Shown: positions 31,292 through 41,705 of the stretch, piece by piece | How the letters are laid out: the number at the start of each line of letters is the position of its first letter | How positions within the stretch are numbered: the stretch's first letter is position 1 | Source of the DNA: Asterias rubens | Taxonomy: Eukaryota > Echinodermata > Asteroidea > Forcipulatida > Asteriidae | DNA length: 64,000 nucleotides | Assembly: GCF_902459465.1 (NCBI RefSeq) | Contig: NC_047065.1 | Location: forward strand, 11,146,170-11,210,169 | Reading direction: 5' to 3' | The notes under the pieces: generated by a model | What the model saw: only the letters and a program-made list of their open reading frames with translations | Databases searched by the model: none | Told to the model about the DNA's origin: nothing | Translations under genes and position numbers: made by a program

Positions 31292-33083
31292 CTGTGGATA
31301 AACAGAATTAAAAGATGTTTTAAATGTACTGTTTTCAAAGTTGTTCAATGTTAATAATAATAAAATAATAATAGTAGGTATTTGTAATGCGCCAAATCAA
31401 TCTTTACAGATGTTCAAGGTGCAGCAGAGACAATGTAAACACAAATGTCCGTATCCAGTGAATGCCAAACAAACAATAATAATAACACCATTTAAAACAA
31501 CAACAATGGGAAGAAATCAGAGGAGGGAAACCACGACCAGACCTGCAGCATTGAGCCAAAGGCGGTCTCTCTATGACAAGAACGTGCAGGCCAAGCCGAG
31601 CGATACCGGACACACACTAAAACATAATATGAAAGATCAAAAAAGCAAAGTAACAACTAGGGAAAACATACAAAAATATGCATTTAAGAAATACATCGTG
31701 AACAGGTGAGTTTTCAGGGCAACTTGGAACTTGTGTACATCGGAAATATTACTAATAGTTTGAGGAAGTTCGTTCCTTCCAGAGAGAAGCTCCAGCATGT
31801 GTGAAAGAACGGTCCCCCCGTAGGGTGTGAGTTTTAGGAACAACCAGTGAAAAAGAATTGGAGGACCGAAGATTTCTAGATGGATGAACCATGGAGGAAG
31901 GAAACCTTCCTCCATGGATGAACATTCCAAGTAAACATTTTCATATTCATAGACAGGACAGGAAGGGTGGTCAGATATAATAAAGTTGAGTAATGAAGGA
32001 CATTAAAATTAAACCTAGTTGATGATTTGATTATTCATTGAAGCAAAGGGGGTTTGATAACATAATTTAGTGCCAACAATTTCTGTATTAAATAAGTAAT
32101 ACTTGTATGGGGTGTTATTGTTAATAATAGGGAATGCGGCAGTGCGTGTTCGCTGAAAATTAATAAAACTGAATAAATTTGAATCCGCATTCATTCTTCG
32201 GTATTCCACTTCATCATTCAAATTCATCTTCACTTCAGTCATCATGTCAGTCTTCGCACTCAATTATTTCGAATCCATTCTATACTCTTAGTAACAGAAA
32301 CAGAGCCCTTAGTCGGCCATCTGCCATCTTCACACACACGACACACCCAGCCCAGTGACAACCCAACCCTACGCGCCGTACGGACGGCGGCCGAACACGG
32401 ATCGCAGCCCCCGCGGCCCGCCAGCCAGACGGACCTACCTCCGTCGCGTCGTGGAACAGCAGAAGAAAAAAACGACTCAAACTTGTTCACCCAAAAGTCT
32501 TTTTTTTATAAAGAGACAATTGACATTGTTAACACCGACCATTTAATCAAGTTTGACGCCATTTAACGTACCCGAATTTGGTGATTTTCTCCACTAAAGC
32601 GGTGATTACTCACACCGTCAATTCAATCACACACAGAATGCGTTTGTTTACGGCGGCCATTGCAGTTTCTCGTTTTTGAAAAAATTCAGGAAAGTCGTTA
32701 GTACGCATGCGTGGTGTCCTGCCTCAGAACGAAATGGTGTTGCAAACCGAATTGTTTAAAACGATCTTCAAAAATACAGACGTATAGTTAAATTTAGCAT
32801 ATTTTGATCGCTAAAGATGCTATTTTTAAAACTTAAAATGTAATTTTTATTTATATGTTTTTATATATATATTTTTTTAATCTCATGATCTACTTTTTAG
32901 CTTCCTAAAAATAGCGAAGTATTATTTATGCGACAGTGCAATGAAGGAAAGAGAATAAATCACGGAAATAAACAAGTACACGTGCGTTACTGATGACACC
33001 AGTGACAGCAAAAGGTGATCGAGATCATTCTTCAGGTAAAATGTTTTAATTGTTTATAGTTCCCTCGTCGATGGATGTCAAAC
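31292..33083. promoter_or_regulatory. RPGRIP1L-FTO shared intergenic region, probable bidirectional promoter
   Basis: It separates the divergent start codons (31,235 and 33,084). The CpG-dense core is about 32,310-32,480. It contains GCCATCTTC at about 32,322, close to the YY1 consensus. GGCGGCCATTG lies near 32,653. No TATA box at a plausible place was seen, and no RFX X-box. The RPGRIP1L-side half is occupied by a LINE fragment (31,340-31,990). The active core is inferred from base composition only. Confidence 0.6.
31340..31990 (-). repeat. LINE 3' end fragment
   Basis: The minus-strand frame ends GRNELPQTISNIS..FQVALKTHLFTMYF, the typical WNSLPxxI..F..LKTHLF end of some non-LTR retrotransposons. 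It is followed by GGCGCATTACAAATACC and an (ATT)n tail. A 13-bp perfect hairpin (CCATGGAGGAAGG) lies at 31,889-31,917. Confidence 0.75.
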
Positions 33084-33128
33084 ATGCCGAAGAGAAAATC
33101 GAGTGGTGATTCGGGGAAGGAAATAAAG
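33084..33128 (+). CDS. fto: FTO exon 1
   Basis: 45 nt coding, [15 protein letters not shown]; donor AAG|GTAATG, phase 0. The ATG at 33,084 has A at -3. Upstream ATGs at 33,071 (12-codon overlapping uORF) and 33,075 (in frame, adds MSN) have weaker context. Confidence 0.9.
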
Positions 33129-36100
33129 GTAATGAAGTAGAAAACAGACGTTTTTTTAGCCGTTTAATTAGTTTCAGTTTGGAGTTTTCATTCTGGAACA
33201 TCAACAAAGATGATGCAGTCAGCAGTGGTGTCTCTGTGCATAGAAGGAGGTGAGAAAAACCACTGTGTGATAGCGATAAATAGTTGCTTAAGGAATGTTC
33301 TATGTTTCAGTAGACTTAAATTTTAGTTATAGAAAACTTTTGCAATGAAATATAGCGAATCCTGAAACGATGAATGCCAATAATATTAAATAATATATTA
33401 ATAATAAACAGCAATTGTTACAATTATACAAATACTTCAAATTTCAACTTCAACAAATGTATATGTTTTCAAATTAAACTTGGATAGACTATTTCAGATG
33501 TAATTTTTTGTAATATCAACTGGCTGACTGACTTACTTGATTGGTTGGTATGTTTCCCCTTTGATTTTGAAATCAATCAATTGAACAAGTAAAGTTTATT
33601 TGTATTAACAACTTACGTGCAGTACTAACCTTGCCCTCAAATTGAGGGCAAGGTTAGTAGTACTGCACGTAAGTTCAAAACAGGAACACTACCACAGAAC
33701 ATTATGTTATTACTCCTGAAACTACAAACACCAGAAAACACTGAAAAATACCAGAAAATACAGGAAAACTACGGTATTCAGCGCCACCCTAAAAAACACT
33801 ACCACAAAACTAACAATTTAAAGGGTGTACTTCAAAACAAACCTGACCATTTATCTGTAGATTGCAGTTTTTTTCCTGTCATTTTCTGGTGAATAGTTTC
33901 AACGTTTTACAACAGTTGTTAGTTTAAATAATTATACTGAAATGTTCCTTGATTCTTTACTTTTTTTTCAGAAAAGAGAACTTTTATCTGAAGTAGCAAA
34001 AGGAAAGCTACCGTTTCTGACTCCCGCTGATGCAACATTTGAGTCTTTGGTGAGGAGTTTTTTTAATTTATAACTTGTGTCTCACCGTTTCTACCTCCAC
34101 GTTCTCACCATTTCACTAAAGCAGTAAAGCTTGGTATAAAAACACTCAAGTTTGTTCATCACAATGTTCATTATTTGTCTTTTCATCATGTTTTAGGCAT
34201 ATGTTTTCCCCGTTCTGGGTCTGCAGGTTTTTTTTTATCAAAAGAGGGGCTCTAAGATGTCAAACTCGAAAAGAAAAGATTAAGTCTAATGAAACTGAGG
34301 AAAACAAGTAAAAAGTCTCTAACTCATGTTACTGTATATAAAAAGCTATTGTATTTTTTACCATTGCAGTGGGAAGTTTGTTAAGATATCAAGTATATGG
34401 GTCTGTAAAATTTTGTGGGGAATCAGGTTCAAACCATCAGAATGGAATTGAGTTTGATGTTTCGACTGAATTCATCATTTCTGTGTGGAAAGTACAGACC
34501 CATTGTATTGTTAGCAGCCAATGATGTCATGTTTAAAATTCCTCTAAAAGCGTATAAAATCATATGAATATTTTGCACACACATTAGGTTAGAAAACTTC
34601 TATAAATTTTATGAATTATATTTTTACAGATGAAAGAGAAATATTCAAACTTTGCACATGAGCCGCAATCCTGTATCCCTGAGTCTCTGCAAGAAGATCT
34701 AACATGGGCTTTGAATGTACTCTATTACCATGGTTACTTCTATCGGGATTGGGTCAAGGTGAAAGGTCAAACGGTCCAGACCCCAATCTCCCGTACATTA
34801 GTCGGAGAACCGGGGACAACTTACAAATATCTAGGTCTGCGTTTGTTCACCATCCCTTGGTCCTTCGGGGATGTCCAACCGGAGAATGAGATTGAGATTG
34901 CCTGCGGGGTGATCGGGAAACTGAACGAGCACTTTAAGGTAGCTTCAAGAAAACTTCTGTTGGAAAAGGAGAATGAGAGGCTAGAGAGAGCAATAACAAG
35001 AACTAAGAGTGATGAAGGAACTCCGTCTTGTTTAGACAAAGAGGAAAGTCGTGGATGTGAATCTCGGGATGGTGGAATTCTTTCCGTCGATGACGGCACC
35101 AACTTCAATGTTGCACTCATTAATTATATGGACCCTACGGACCTAGACGTGAGGTTGAAGCCAGAGCCGTATTATGGGATGGGATCTCTGGCAGTCAGCT
35201 GGCACATGGATGGCAATCTGGTTAGAGGATCCACCGTAGCTGTGTACAGTCAAACATACTCAGGTTGGGGTATTACTTTCACAAAACATTTGAACTTTGC
35301 TACAAAATTTTGAGCTTTTGGTTCACAACTTAATGAAAAGACCATTTGCCCTTTCAGAGCATATGTTTTTTGTTTGACCTTGGTAATGGTGGCCAATACA
35401 CAGCGCACTCACACGCGCCTATGGACCGATCTGGCCTATCAATCAAACTGTGCGCGTTCACCCATTTGACCAATCACAGCAATGATTGTGGTTGGACAAA
35501 CTCGGTCATGCGTGCGCGTATATTTGGCACGCGCGGCAGAATGTTCGTACACGTGTCTTGCTCACCTGCGCGGTGGGCGGAGCTTAGTGGAAAGCCGGAA
35601 CGGTCCATTTCTCTGTCTGCCATTTTGGGAGTCTAAATCATTCACAAAGACGTGCACAAAAGATTTTACTCCCAAAATGACAGGCATTGTTCGGAGGTGC
35701 AATCGAGGTTGTGTAAAAGGGGTATAGAAATCAATAACCCCCTTGCATACAACGCAAAACACTACAGGTGTGCTGAGTTCACGTTCACTGTTTTACTTAC
35801 AAAGAACAGCTATTGTCCATTGATCTGCCTCCTTTTGGCCTCTTGGATGGCACTTTTTGAGAGTGTGATGTCATAAAGTAAGGGGTTTATAACAACATTT
35901 TATATCAATACATTTTGCGTAGTGCATCGGCACAGCAATGACCAAAGTATGTTTGAGCAAACAGAATAACAAAATAATTTTTTTGTATTCTATTCACAGA
36001 TGAAGATGATGATTCCATTGATCAAACAGACTGGAAGGTTGGCCTGAAGGTGTCGTGGGACATAGAGACCCCCGGGGTGGCTATCCCATTAGCATCGGGG

Positions 36101-39100
36101 GAATCTTACTTCATGTTGGGCAATCTGAATGACACCCATCAACACTGTGTAATAACCGGCAGCCAATCACGCTTCAGCTCCACTCATAGAGTCGCCGATG
36201 TAAGTATATCAGGGAAGGTACTTCAGTCGGCCCCAGTGCCTTTACCAAAGGCGCTGGGATGGGCAAATGTATCAAGCACGCTCATTGGTTAAAGCAAGTC
36301 CGATCATGCATCACACTCACTCCCACTGCATGCATGACATACTTCCTAAACAAGAATCTGTGTAAGCTGATTAGCCCATCCCAGCGGTCCTGGATAGACT
36401 GGCCGCTGGGGCCGAGCGAGGAAAGGTACTAGACGCACTTAATTTGCCGTATTCTAACTACGTTATGGCATATGTGGACCAATTTTATGTGATAAAAAAA
36501 CAAGTAAACAAATGGATTTTTCTTTCAGTTTAGTTATTATGATGTTGATTTTTTTCATCATTGATGCAAGAAAAATACATGCAGGCAATTAAAATAAGAT
36601 GATACTGCAATTATGATAAAAGACATTCCCTGATAAAATCGCCCCCATGCGGTCAAAATTATGCGTAAAAACAACTACTTCATCAGATGTAAGTACATCA
36701 GGCGAGATATTCATCCTACTTTGGTCTGATTACTGATTTGTTTTGCTCTGGAGTACATTGTGTAAATAGAATTAGCTGTTGCAAACTGCCTACCAACCAA
36801 AAGGACCTGTGGTATGAACTCAAAAAATAGTTAATGGTCTGACGTTTCAACCCTACAGAGTCTTTCTCGAGTCAAAGGCTAAAATGTTCTTACTTTTTAA
36901 GGACCAAATATCATGTCTGGTATAAGTTACCTGTTTCACTGAGCAGTGTTCTAGTAAATCCGCAATGCACCAGGAAAACATGTTTTGTATTATATTTAGC
37001 TTGTCAGCACTTGTTTGCGAAACTATGTACAAGTTTTGTTAGGAACAAGTGAAAGAATTGATTCAACCACTACATCAGTGTTTAATGTGGATGCATATCC
37101 TATGTCTTATAGAGCCGTAAAGGAACACTTAGGTACATCAAGGGGAGATGTCAAGAAGCTCTATGCAACCTTCTTGAGGAGACAAGTGGAGATTATCATC
37201 TGAGATCCTGTGATGCCTTACATCTTCAGCTAACTGAGACCATCCATAATGAGGTAGGGTTTGGGTTTTTCCAGTTTAGTTTTTATGAAAAATCACCCAA
37301 CACACAAGGACATAGGGCTACCAAGGTGGGGCTAAAACACAAGGAAACCACCGCCAACACGCAAGGACATAGGGCTACCAAGGTGGGGCTAAAACACAAG
37401 GAAACCACCGCCCTGTTCATACTGCGAATGCAACACGAATTTGACGTCACAAAATCGCACAAACTAATTTGCGTCAGTGGACTCGTGCTCAACTCCTGCT
37501 AAACATTTGTTGCTGAAACAGCCATGTGGCGTCAAGATTCGTATCTCATTCGCAGGAAGTATGAACCAAGCTTAATAGTGGACCAGTCAAAAGGGAAAAA
37601 GGGGAGTTTCAAAAAGCAGCAGAACAAGGGAGAAAGTAAGCAGAATGTCTCACAGTACTGGCCTTTAGAGCATACTGGGCCCAATTTCACGGCTCTGCTT
37701 ACTGTAAGCAGAGCATCGGCGCTTACGGAAGCAGGGAATTCTGTGCTTACGGCAAGCATATTTCACGGATTAGCGTTACTAGGCATTCTATGGTAACAAT
37801 TGGCTTGTGCAGAAATTCGACACTTGCAAGTAAGCAGGGAATTGTGATCGTAAGCGCAGAATTCGGCGGTAAGCAGAGCCATGAAATTGGGCCCAGATGC
37901 GAAGATGCTGCAGACTACATGTAAGTTACATTGGCATTGGGCTGGTACTCTGGAAGAGTTATCCAGTTGTTGTGTGTTTAATTTTGTCATGTTCAGGTGG
38001 AGTTTGAATGGCTGCGTCAGTTCTGGATGCAGGGAACCAGGCATGCTACAGAGAGAAGAAGTTGGTTACCAGCTATTGAAGCTCTTGAGGAGGAATGGGT
38101 CAAGATGGAGCACATAGTAGGAAGAATAATCCACTAATGTTGTATATTTGTTTACAAGTATATAAATAATAATAATCATATAGTCTTATACATTGTATAG
38201 CGCACATATCTACCAAACAAGACACTCAATTCGAATAACAAAAAATCTAGACGATATGGTAATCGTTTAAGAAATGGTATCGCGATTTTAGCGAGATATC
38301 GCCCAAGCTTACTACCTGTGTGGGAAGAGATGGTTGAATTTGTTTTGTTGGTGTGTCAAGGTCGAGCAATTTTGTGCACTGGACTAAAGTTCTGGTGGCT
38401 GAGTCATCAGGATGTGGGTTTGAATCCCGGTCATTGCACTTGTGTCTTTGAGCAAGACACATAACAACAATTGCTTCTCTTCAAGCTGATGCTCATTGTC
38501 CACAAAGCTCTCAATGGCAAGGCTCCCCACTATATATCTGAACTGCTTCAAGTTTACACTCCATCACGGAATCTTCGATGATCCGTAGAGCGTTCTATTT
38601 TCCCTCGGCTTTGCTTCAGGAAAATAGAACGCTCCCGGGGGATCACCTCTGGAGTCATAGTTTTAACCATAGCACTCGAAGCAGTCAAGATTTGTATATT
38701 ATTATCATAATTTCCAGTCTTGTTCTTCGTTTTTGATCTATTTTCATGTATGTATTGAATCCTTACAGACAAAGCTTGCCATTGACAAAACTAACCGAGA
38801 CACAGAGGAAAGCATTGCCATTGCGAGGATTCTCCGTCCATTTCTTAAAGAGAGACAGAAACTCAGAAAGCAGTGTCTTGAAAAGTACGTCTCATCAGTA
38901 ACGATTCCAAGTTTTGTTGTATCAGCTGGTCTTTTATGTAATTTATAATAATAATTTTATAATAAAGATTTGTAATGCACACATGTCCACCCTGCTGGGT
39001 GTTCATTCATGTCTTTAGTTTTATTGAGAAGAGGGGATGGTGGCTGCCTAACATGGTATATCATTCTGTTGACCCAATTTGTCTTGGGTCATCATGACAT

Positions 39101-39800
39101 CAAACAATAATCTTAGACCCACCATATCATGCAGTGCACATTATACAGTAAGACAACAAGGCGATTCAGGGCTGGCTGCCAAAAGACACTTTCTGTCAAC
39201 ACCTTAACAATATTGCAGCATTATCCTTGCAACTTAGCTGCTCAGCTGCGAGTAAGGATGATAGCCTCCCAAACTAATATTATTAATTTTGATACCAAAT
39301 GTAATTTTGATACCAAATGTAAAATTTTTCCTAATGATCAGTGTAGTATCTTGCCTACCAGGGCCCTGTCACAAAGACAGTCCTTACTTAGGACTAGTCC
39401 TATAACACGTTATGAGTTATTAACAACTTAAGACTAGTCCTAAGTTAGAACAAGTTACTCTTCTTATTCAGGATAAGACTAGCCTTAAACTCTTTTGTGA
39501 AATCCACCCCAGGTACATGCGAAATGGATCAAATGCATTTTGGGCTTCCATAATGCTGACTATTTTCCCTAAAAAAAAAAAAATCATTTTTTTCTGTGCA
39601 GGTTTTCACCAAGGCTCCTAGACACGATTCACCCAGACTACTTACCTGTCCACAGACCCAAGTGGGAGGACGGTGACCCCTTGCGACCTCTACCCTTTGA
39701 CCTCAGTGATGTCATCAATAAGATAGGAGTTGTATGTAAGAGTAACAGACCACATGAGAGCAGTGACTCGGATGCCTCCATAGACTCAAAAGACTCATGA
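33084..39800 (+). CDS. fto: FTO, alpha-ketoglutarate-dependent RNA demethylase, complete, 8 exons, 510 aa
   Basis: Nuclear Fe(II)/2-oxoglutarate dioxygenase of the AlkB group that oxidatively demethylates N6-methyladenosine-type marks (established for vertebrate FTO). Eight exons join without a stop to 1,533 nt (510 aa; human FTO is 505). N-terminus [11 protein letters not shown] is basic, as in human FTO. Residues about 30-320 are the catalytic domain: [22 protein letters not shown], then the ligand motif WHMD (H233, D235), [12 protein letters not shown], and [15 protein letters not shown], which supplies H301 and the 2-oxoglutarate arginine R310 plus R316. Human equivalents are H231, D233, H307, R316 and R322. 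The FTO-specific C-terminal helical domain follows ([17 protein letters not shown]), then PLPFDLSDV near the end. All splice sites are GT-AG. It lies divergent to RPGRIP1L, 1.85 kb between start codons. An in-frame ATG nine bases upstream (33,075) has poorer context. Confidence 0.97.
33129..33971. other. FTO intron 1 with a 31-bp-arm hairpin at 33,610-33,675
   Basis: The arms AACTTACGTGCAGTA + CTAACCTTGCCCTCAA pair with the downstream copy, with a one-base loop and one 3-nt bulge (33,658-33,660). Otherwise AT-rich intron. Confidence 0.75.
33972..34049 (+). CDS. fto: FTO exon 2
   Basis: 78 nt encoding [20 protein letters not shown] and ATFESL (human [20 protein letters not shown]). Acceptor TTTTTTCAG; donor TTG|GTGAGG. 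Confidence 0.95.
34050..34629. other. FTO intron 2, small inverted repeat
   Basis: TATGGGTCTGTAAAATTTTG at about 34,396 and its partial inverse (GTACAGACCCAT) near 34,505 bound a ~110-bp stretch. Confidence 0.5.
34630..35263 (+). CDS. fto: FTO exon 3 (large catalytic exon)
   Basis: 634 nt, the large exon typical of FTO. Encodes residues 42-252 including the substrate-lid region, the insert rich in charge (about residues 150-190), and the HxD iron ligands in [11 protein letters not shown]. The true end is the donor CTCAG|GTTGGG; the reading frame runs on 16 codons into the intron. Confidence 0.97.
35264..35999. other. FTO intron 3, no gene
   Basis: CpG-rich patch at about 35,500-35,600. An inverted repeat (CATTTTGGGAGTCTAAATC .. 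GATTTTACTCCCAAAATG) lies at about 35,622-35,680. Open frames here have no family match. Confidence 0.55.
36000..36199 (+). CDS. fto: FTO exon 4
   Basis: 200 nt encoding an acidic stretch (DEDDDS), then [30 protein letters not shown] and [13 protein letters not shown]. Carries the third iron ligand and the 2-oxoglutarate arginine. Donor GAT|GTAAGT. A TIR element starts about 12 bp after it. Confidence 0.98.
36212..36430. repeat. Inverted-repeat element abutting FTO exon 4
   Basis: GGAAGGTACTTCAGTCGGCC / GGCCGAGCGAGGAAAGGTAC-type ends, inner arms AAGGCGCTGGGATGGGC / GCCCATCCCAGCGG. Confidence 0.8.
36431..37112. other. FTO intron 4 remainder, nothing recognised
   Basis: AT-rich; no repeat or coding signal up to the exon 5 acceptor. 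Confidence 0.5.
37113..37253 (+). CDS. fto: FTO exon 5
   Basis: 141 nt, phase 0 at both ends, encoding [18 protein letters not shown] and LTETIHNE (human GTLDYILQRCQLALQNV and GEEIHNE). Acceptor TCTTATAG, donor GAG|GTAGGG. The longest open frame over this region is a different one. Confidence 0.93.
37300..37410. repeat. Two tandem copies of a 57-bp unit
   Basis: AAGGACATAGGGCTACCAAG occurs at 37,306 and 37,363, each followed by GTGGGGCTAAAACACAAGG. Confidence 0.9.
37411..37570. repeat. Short inverted-repeat element
   Basis: CTGTTCATACTGCGAATG and CATTCGCAGGAAGTATGAAC bound about 155 bp. Confidence 0.7.
37677..37896. repeat. Family K, full copy
   Basis: GGGCCCAATTTCACGGCTCT to AGAGCCATGAAATTGGGCCC. 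Confidence 0.92.
37997..38116 (+). CDS. fto: FTO exon 6
   Basis: 120 nt encoding [19 protein letters not shown] and [18 protein letters not shown] (human [19 protein letters not shown]). Donor ATA|GTAGGA, phase 0. Confidence 0.96.
38160..38482 (+). repeat. tRNA-like SINE fragment
   Basis: GGATGTGGGTTTGAATCCCG is the B-box region, then TGTGTCTTTGAGCAAGACAC, the conserved SINE centre. A SINE-tail-like ATATAGTCTTATACATTG lies at 38,178. Confidence 0.7.
38483..38700 (+). repeat. LINE 3' coding fragment joined to a hairpin arm
   Basis: The frame [20 protein letters not shown] and VYTPSRNLR then a stop resembles the KALNGxAPxY..PSRxLRSS end of non-LTR reverse transcriptases. From about 38,580 it turns into the hairpin family seen at 26,778. 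Confidence 0.75.
38769..38884 (+). CDS. fto: FTO exon 7
   Basis: 116 nt encoding [20 protein letters not shown] and [17 protein letters not shown], the helix aligned with human ILTAILASLTARQNLRREW. Donor AA|GTACGT, phase 2. Confidence 0.94.
38885..39601. other. FTO intron 7, holds one family H copy
   Basis: Apart from 39,359-39,512 (family H), a short direct repeat TTTTGATACCAAATGTAA at 39,287-39,321 and a GTTATTATAATA-type patch, nothing recognised. Confidence 0.55.
39359..39512. repeat. Family H
   Basis: CAGGGCCCTGTCACAAAGAC start, AACTCTTTTGTGAAATCCAC end, inner TTAGGACTAGTCCTA. Confidence 0.85.
39602..39800 (+). CDS. fto: FTO exon 8 (terminal)
   Basis: 199 nt to the TGA at 39,798. Encodes [19 protein letters not shown] and [18 protein letters not shown], then an acidic-serine tail ([13 protein letters not shown]) longer than the human end. 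The PLPFDLSDV motif matches human PLPFDLTDI. Confidence 0.96.
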
Positions 39801-39833
39801 TAGAAAAAGACAAACTGGCATATTAGAAAGCAT

Positions 39834-40472
39834 TTCAAAGACACTGGACACTATTGGTAATTGTCAAAGACCGGGCCCAATTTCTTGGCTCTGCTTACCG
39901 CCAAATTCTGCGCTTACGATCACGATTCCCCAGTTAGGTGCAAGCGCCAAATTTCTGCCCTAGTCTTGTAAGTGTAGAATCCCTAGTAATGTGGAGTACG
40001 CACGCGCAGAAGCCAAAATTCGTCGCTAACCCGTGAAATACGCTTGCCGTAAGCACGGAATTCCCTGCTTCCGTAAGCGCCGATTCTGTGCTTACGGTAT
40101 GCAGAGCCATGAAACTGGGCCCAGTCTTCTCACTTGGTGTATCTCAACATATACAATAAATAACGAACCTGTGAAAATTTGAGCTCAATTGGTCATCAAG
40201 GTTGCAAGAGAAGAACTGAAGAAGAAAAAAAGCCCTTGATGCACAAGTTGTGTGCTTTTAGATGCTTGATTTCGAGACCTCAAAATCTAATTTTGAGTTC
40301 TCAAAATCAAATTTGTGGAAAATTACTTCTTTCTCAAAAACTATGGCACTTCAGAGGGAGCCGTTTCTCACGATGTTTTATACCATCAACCTCTCCCCAT
40401 TATTCATCACCAAGAAATGTTTTATGCTAATAATTATTTTGAGTAATTACCAATAGTTTCCAGTGCCTTTAA
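39834..40472. repeat. Family A copy interrupted by family K
   Basis: A sequence runs to GTCAAAGACC (39,872) and resumes at AGTCTTCTCACTTGG (40,123). Confidence 0.92.
39873..40122. mobile_element. Family K element nested in family A
   Basis: 250 bp, GGGCCCAATTTCTTGGCTCT to CATGAAACTGGGCCC. Confidence 0.92.
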
Positions 40473-40499
40473 GCTCAAAAAAAGTAGCCAAGGGGGATA

Positions 40500-41240
40500 G
40501 ACAAGTACACACAAATACATAACCATTTATAGAAAAACAAGAGGGAAGGTTCCAGAAAAAGCGGGACAAATTATAGCCAATCAAAATTTTTATTTGAGAA
40601 ACAATTGGTGGCTATGAACCAATAGGAGTAAAGTGGTGAAGACAGAGGATCTTCAGTATGAAAGGAAGGATTACTCGACCATGAAAATATATACTATAGG
40701 TTTTCTCGGTCAATTTTGGAAAATGGGCGGCCAATTTAACCACCAAGCTATTCTATTTCGCCCAAAATCAAATGCTACTCAAAAGGGTAATTCGGTTTCG
40801 TTTTGGGATTAGTCAAATGAAATGTTGCGTCATTCGAATTAACAAAACAATCATTCAATTTAACCATTCATGAAAGCAGCATTCAAATTCGCAGACGCTT
40901 CTTGAGGCGTGTGTGTCACGAAAAAGAATGACGCTACGCTAAATTGAACAGAGTGCTAAAGGAATTTGACTCGATCCAAAACGAAATTGAATGACCGAAT
41001 TCTGAATTTGAAACGCAGTAACAACTGGAGACGCAAAACAGCTTTAATTCGAACGCATGAAAATGAAATTGACTGCTCATTTGCCGAATTTGACCGAGAA
41101 AACCTATATAATTTATATTGTATATTGAGTAGGGTAGATGGCCTTAGCTTTCGATCCAAACCGGACCTTCTTCAGAGGCATAAGCAAGTACAAACAAATA
41201 CATATCCATTTATAGAAAAAAGAGGGGAAAGGGGTTAAGG
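40500..41240. repeat. Inverted-repeat element with flanking direct repeats
   Basis: TATAGGTTTTCTCGGTCAAT (40,695) and its inverse (about 41,090-41,108) bound it. AATACATAACCATTTATAGA (40,515) recurs as AATACATATCCATTTATAGA (41,199). Confidence 0.75.
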
Positions 41241-41346
41241 GAAGGATACTTTATTATATTATACATCTATTGCTGATAAATATAAATGATTTAAAAGAAG
41301 GGCAGGAATTACTGTATCCAATTTTATTTCAATAAAAAAGACTTTG

Positions 41347-41705
41347 TTTAAAGCCATTATACAATTTTGGTACAGACACAAAATTAAAGTTCACAGATAT
41401 ACAAATAATTCACAGTGTTTACAGAAGGTAATGGTGAAAGACTTATCTTGAAATAGTATTCCATGAAATGCTTTACTTTTTGAGAAAACATTAAAACAAC
41501 CTTAGTTCTCGATAGCGAGAATTACGGATTTATTTTAAACACATGTCATGACACGGCGAAACGTAGGGAAACAAGGGTGGGTTTTCCCGTTATTTTCTCC
41601 CGACTCCGATGACTGATTGACCCTAAATTTATACAGATTTGTTATTTTATATATAAGTTGTGGTCTTGGACAATACTGTTTACCGAAAGTGTCCAAAGGC
41701 TTTAA
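41347..41705. repeat. Family B
   Basis: TTTAAAGCCATTATACAA to TACCGAAAGTGTCCAAAGGC and TTTAA. Confidence 0.88.

Noticed and set aside
32280..32490. Minus-strand frames over the CpG-rich core (for example MSRFFLLLFHDATE..)
   Set aside because: CpG-rich promoter sequence gives accidental open frames in several phases.
33071..33109. FTO start at the first ATG (33,071)
   Set aside because: It is out of frame and stops after 12 codons; kept only as a possible uORF.
37015..37203. 62-codon frame overlapping FTO exon 5
   Set aside because: FTO homology is in a different frame ([14 protein letters not shown]); this one is a shadow.
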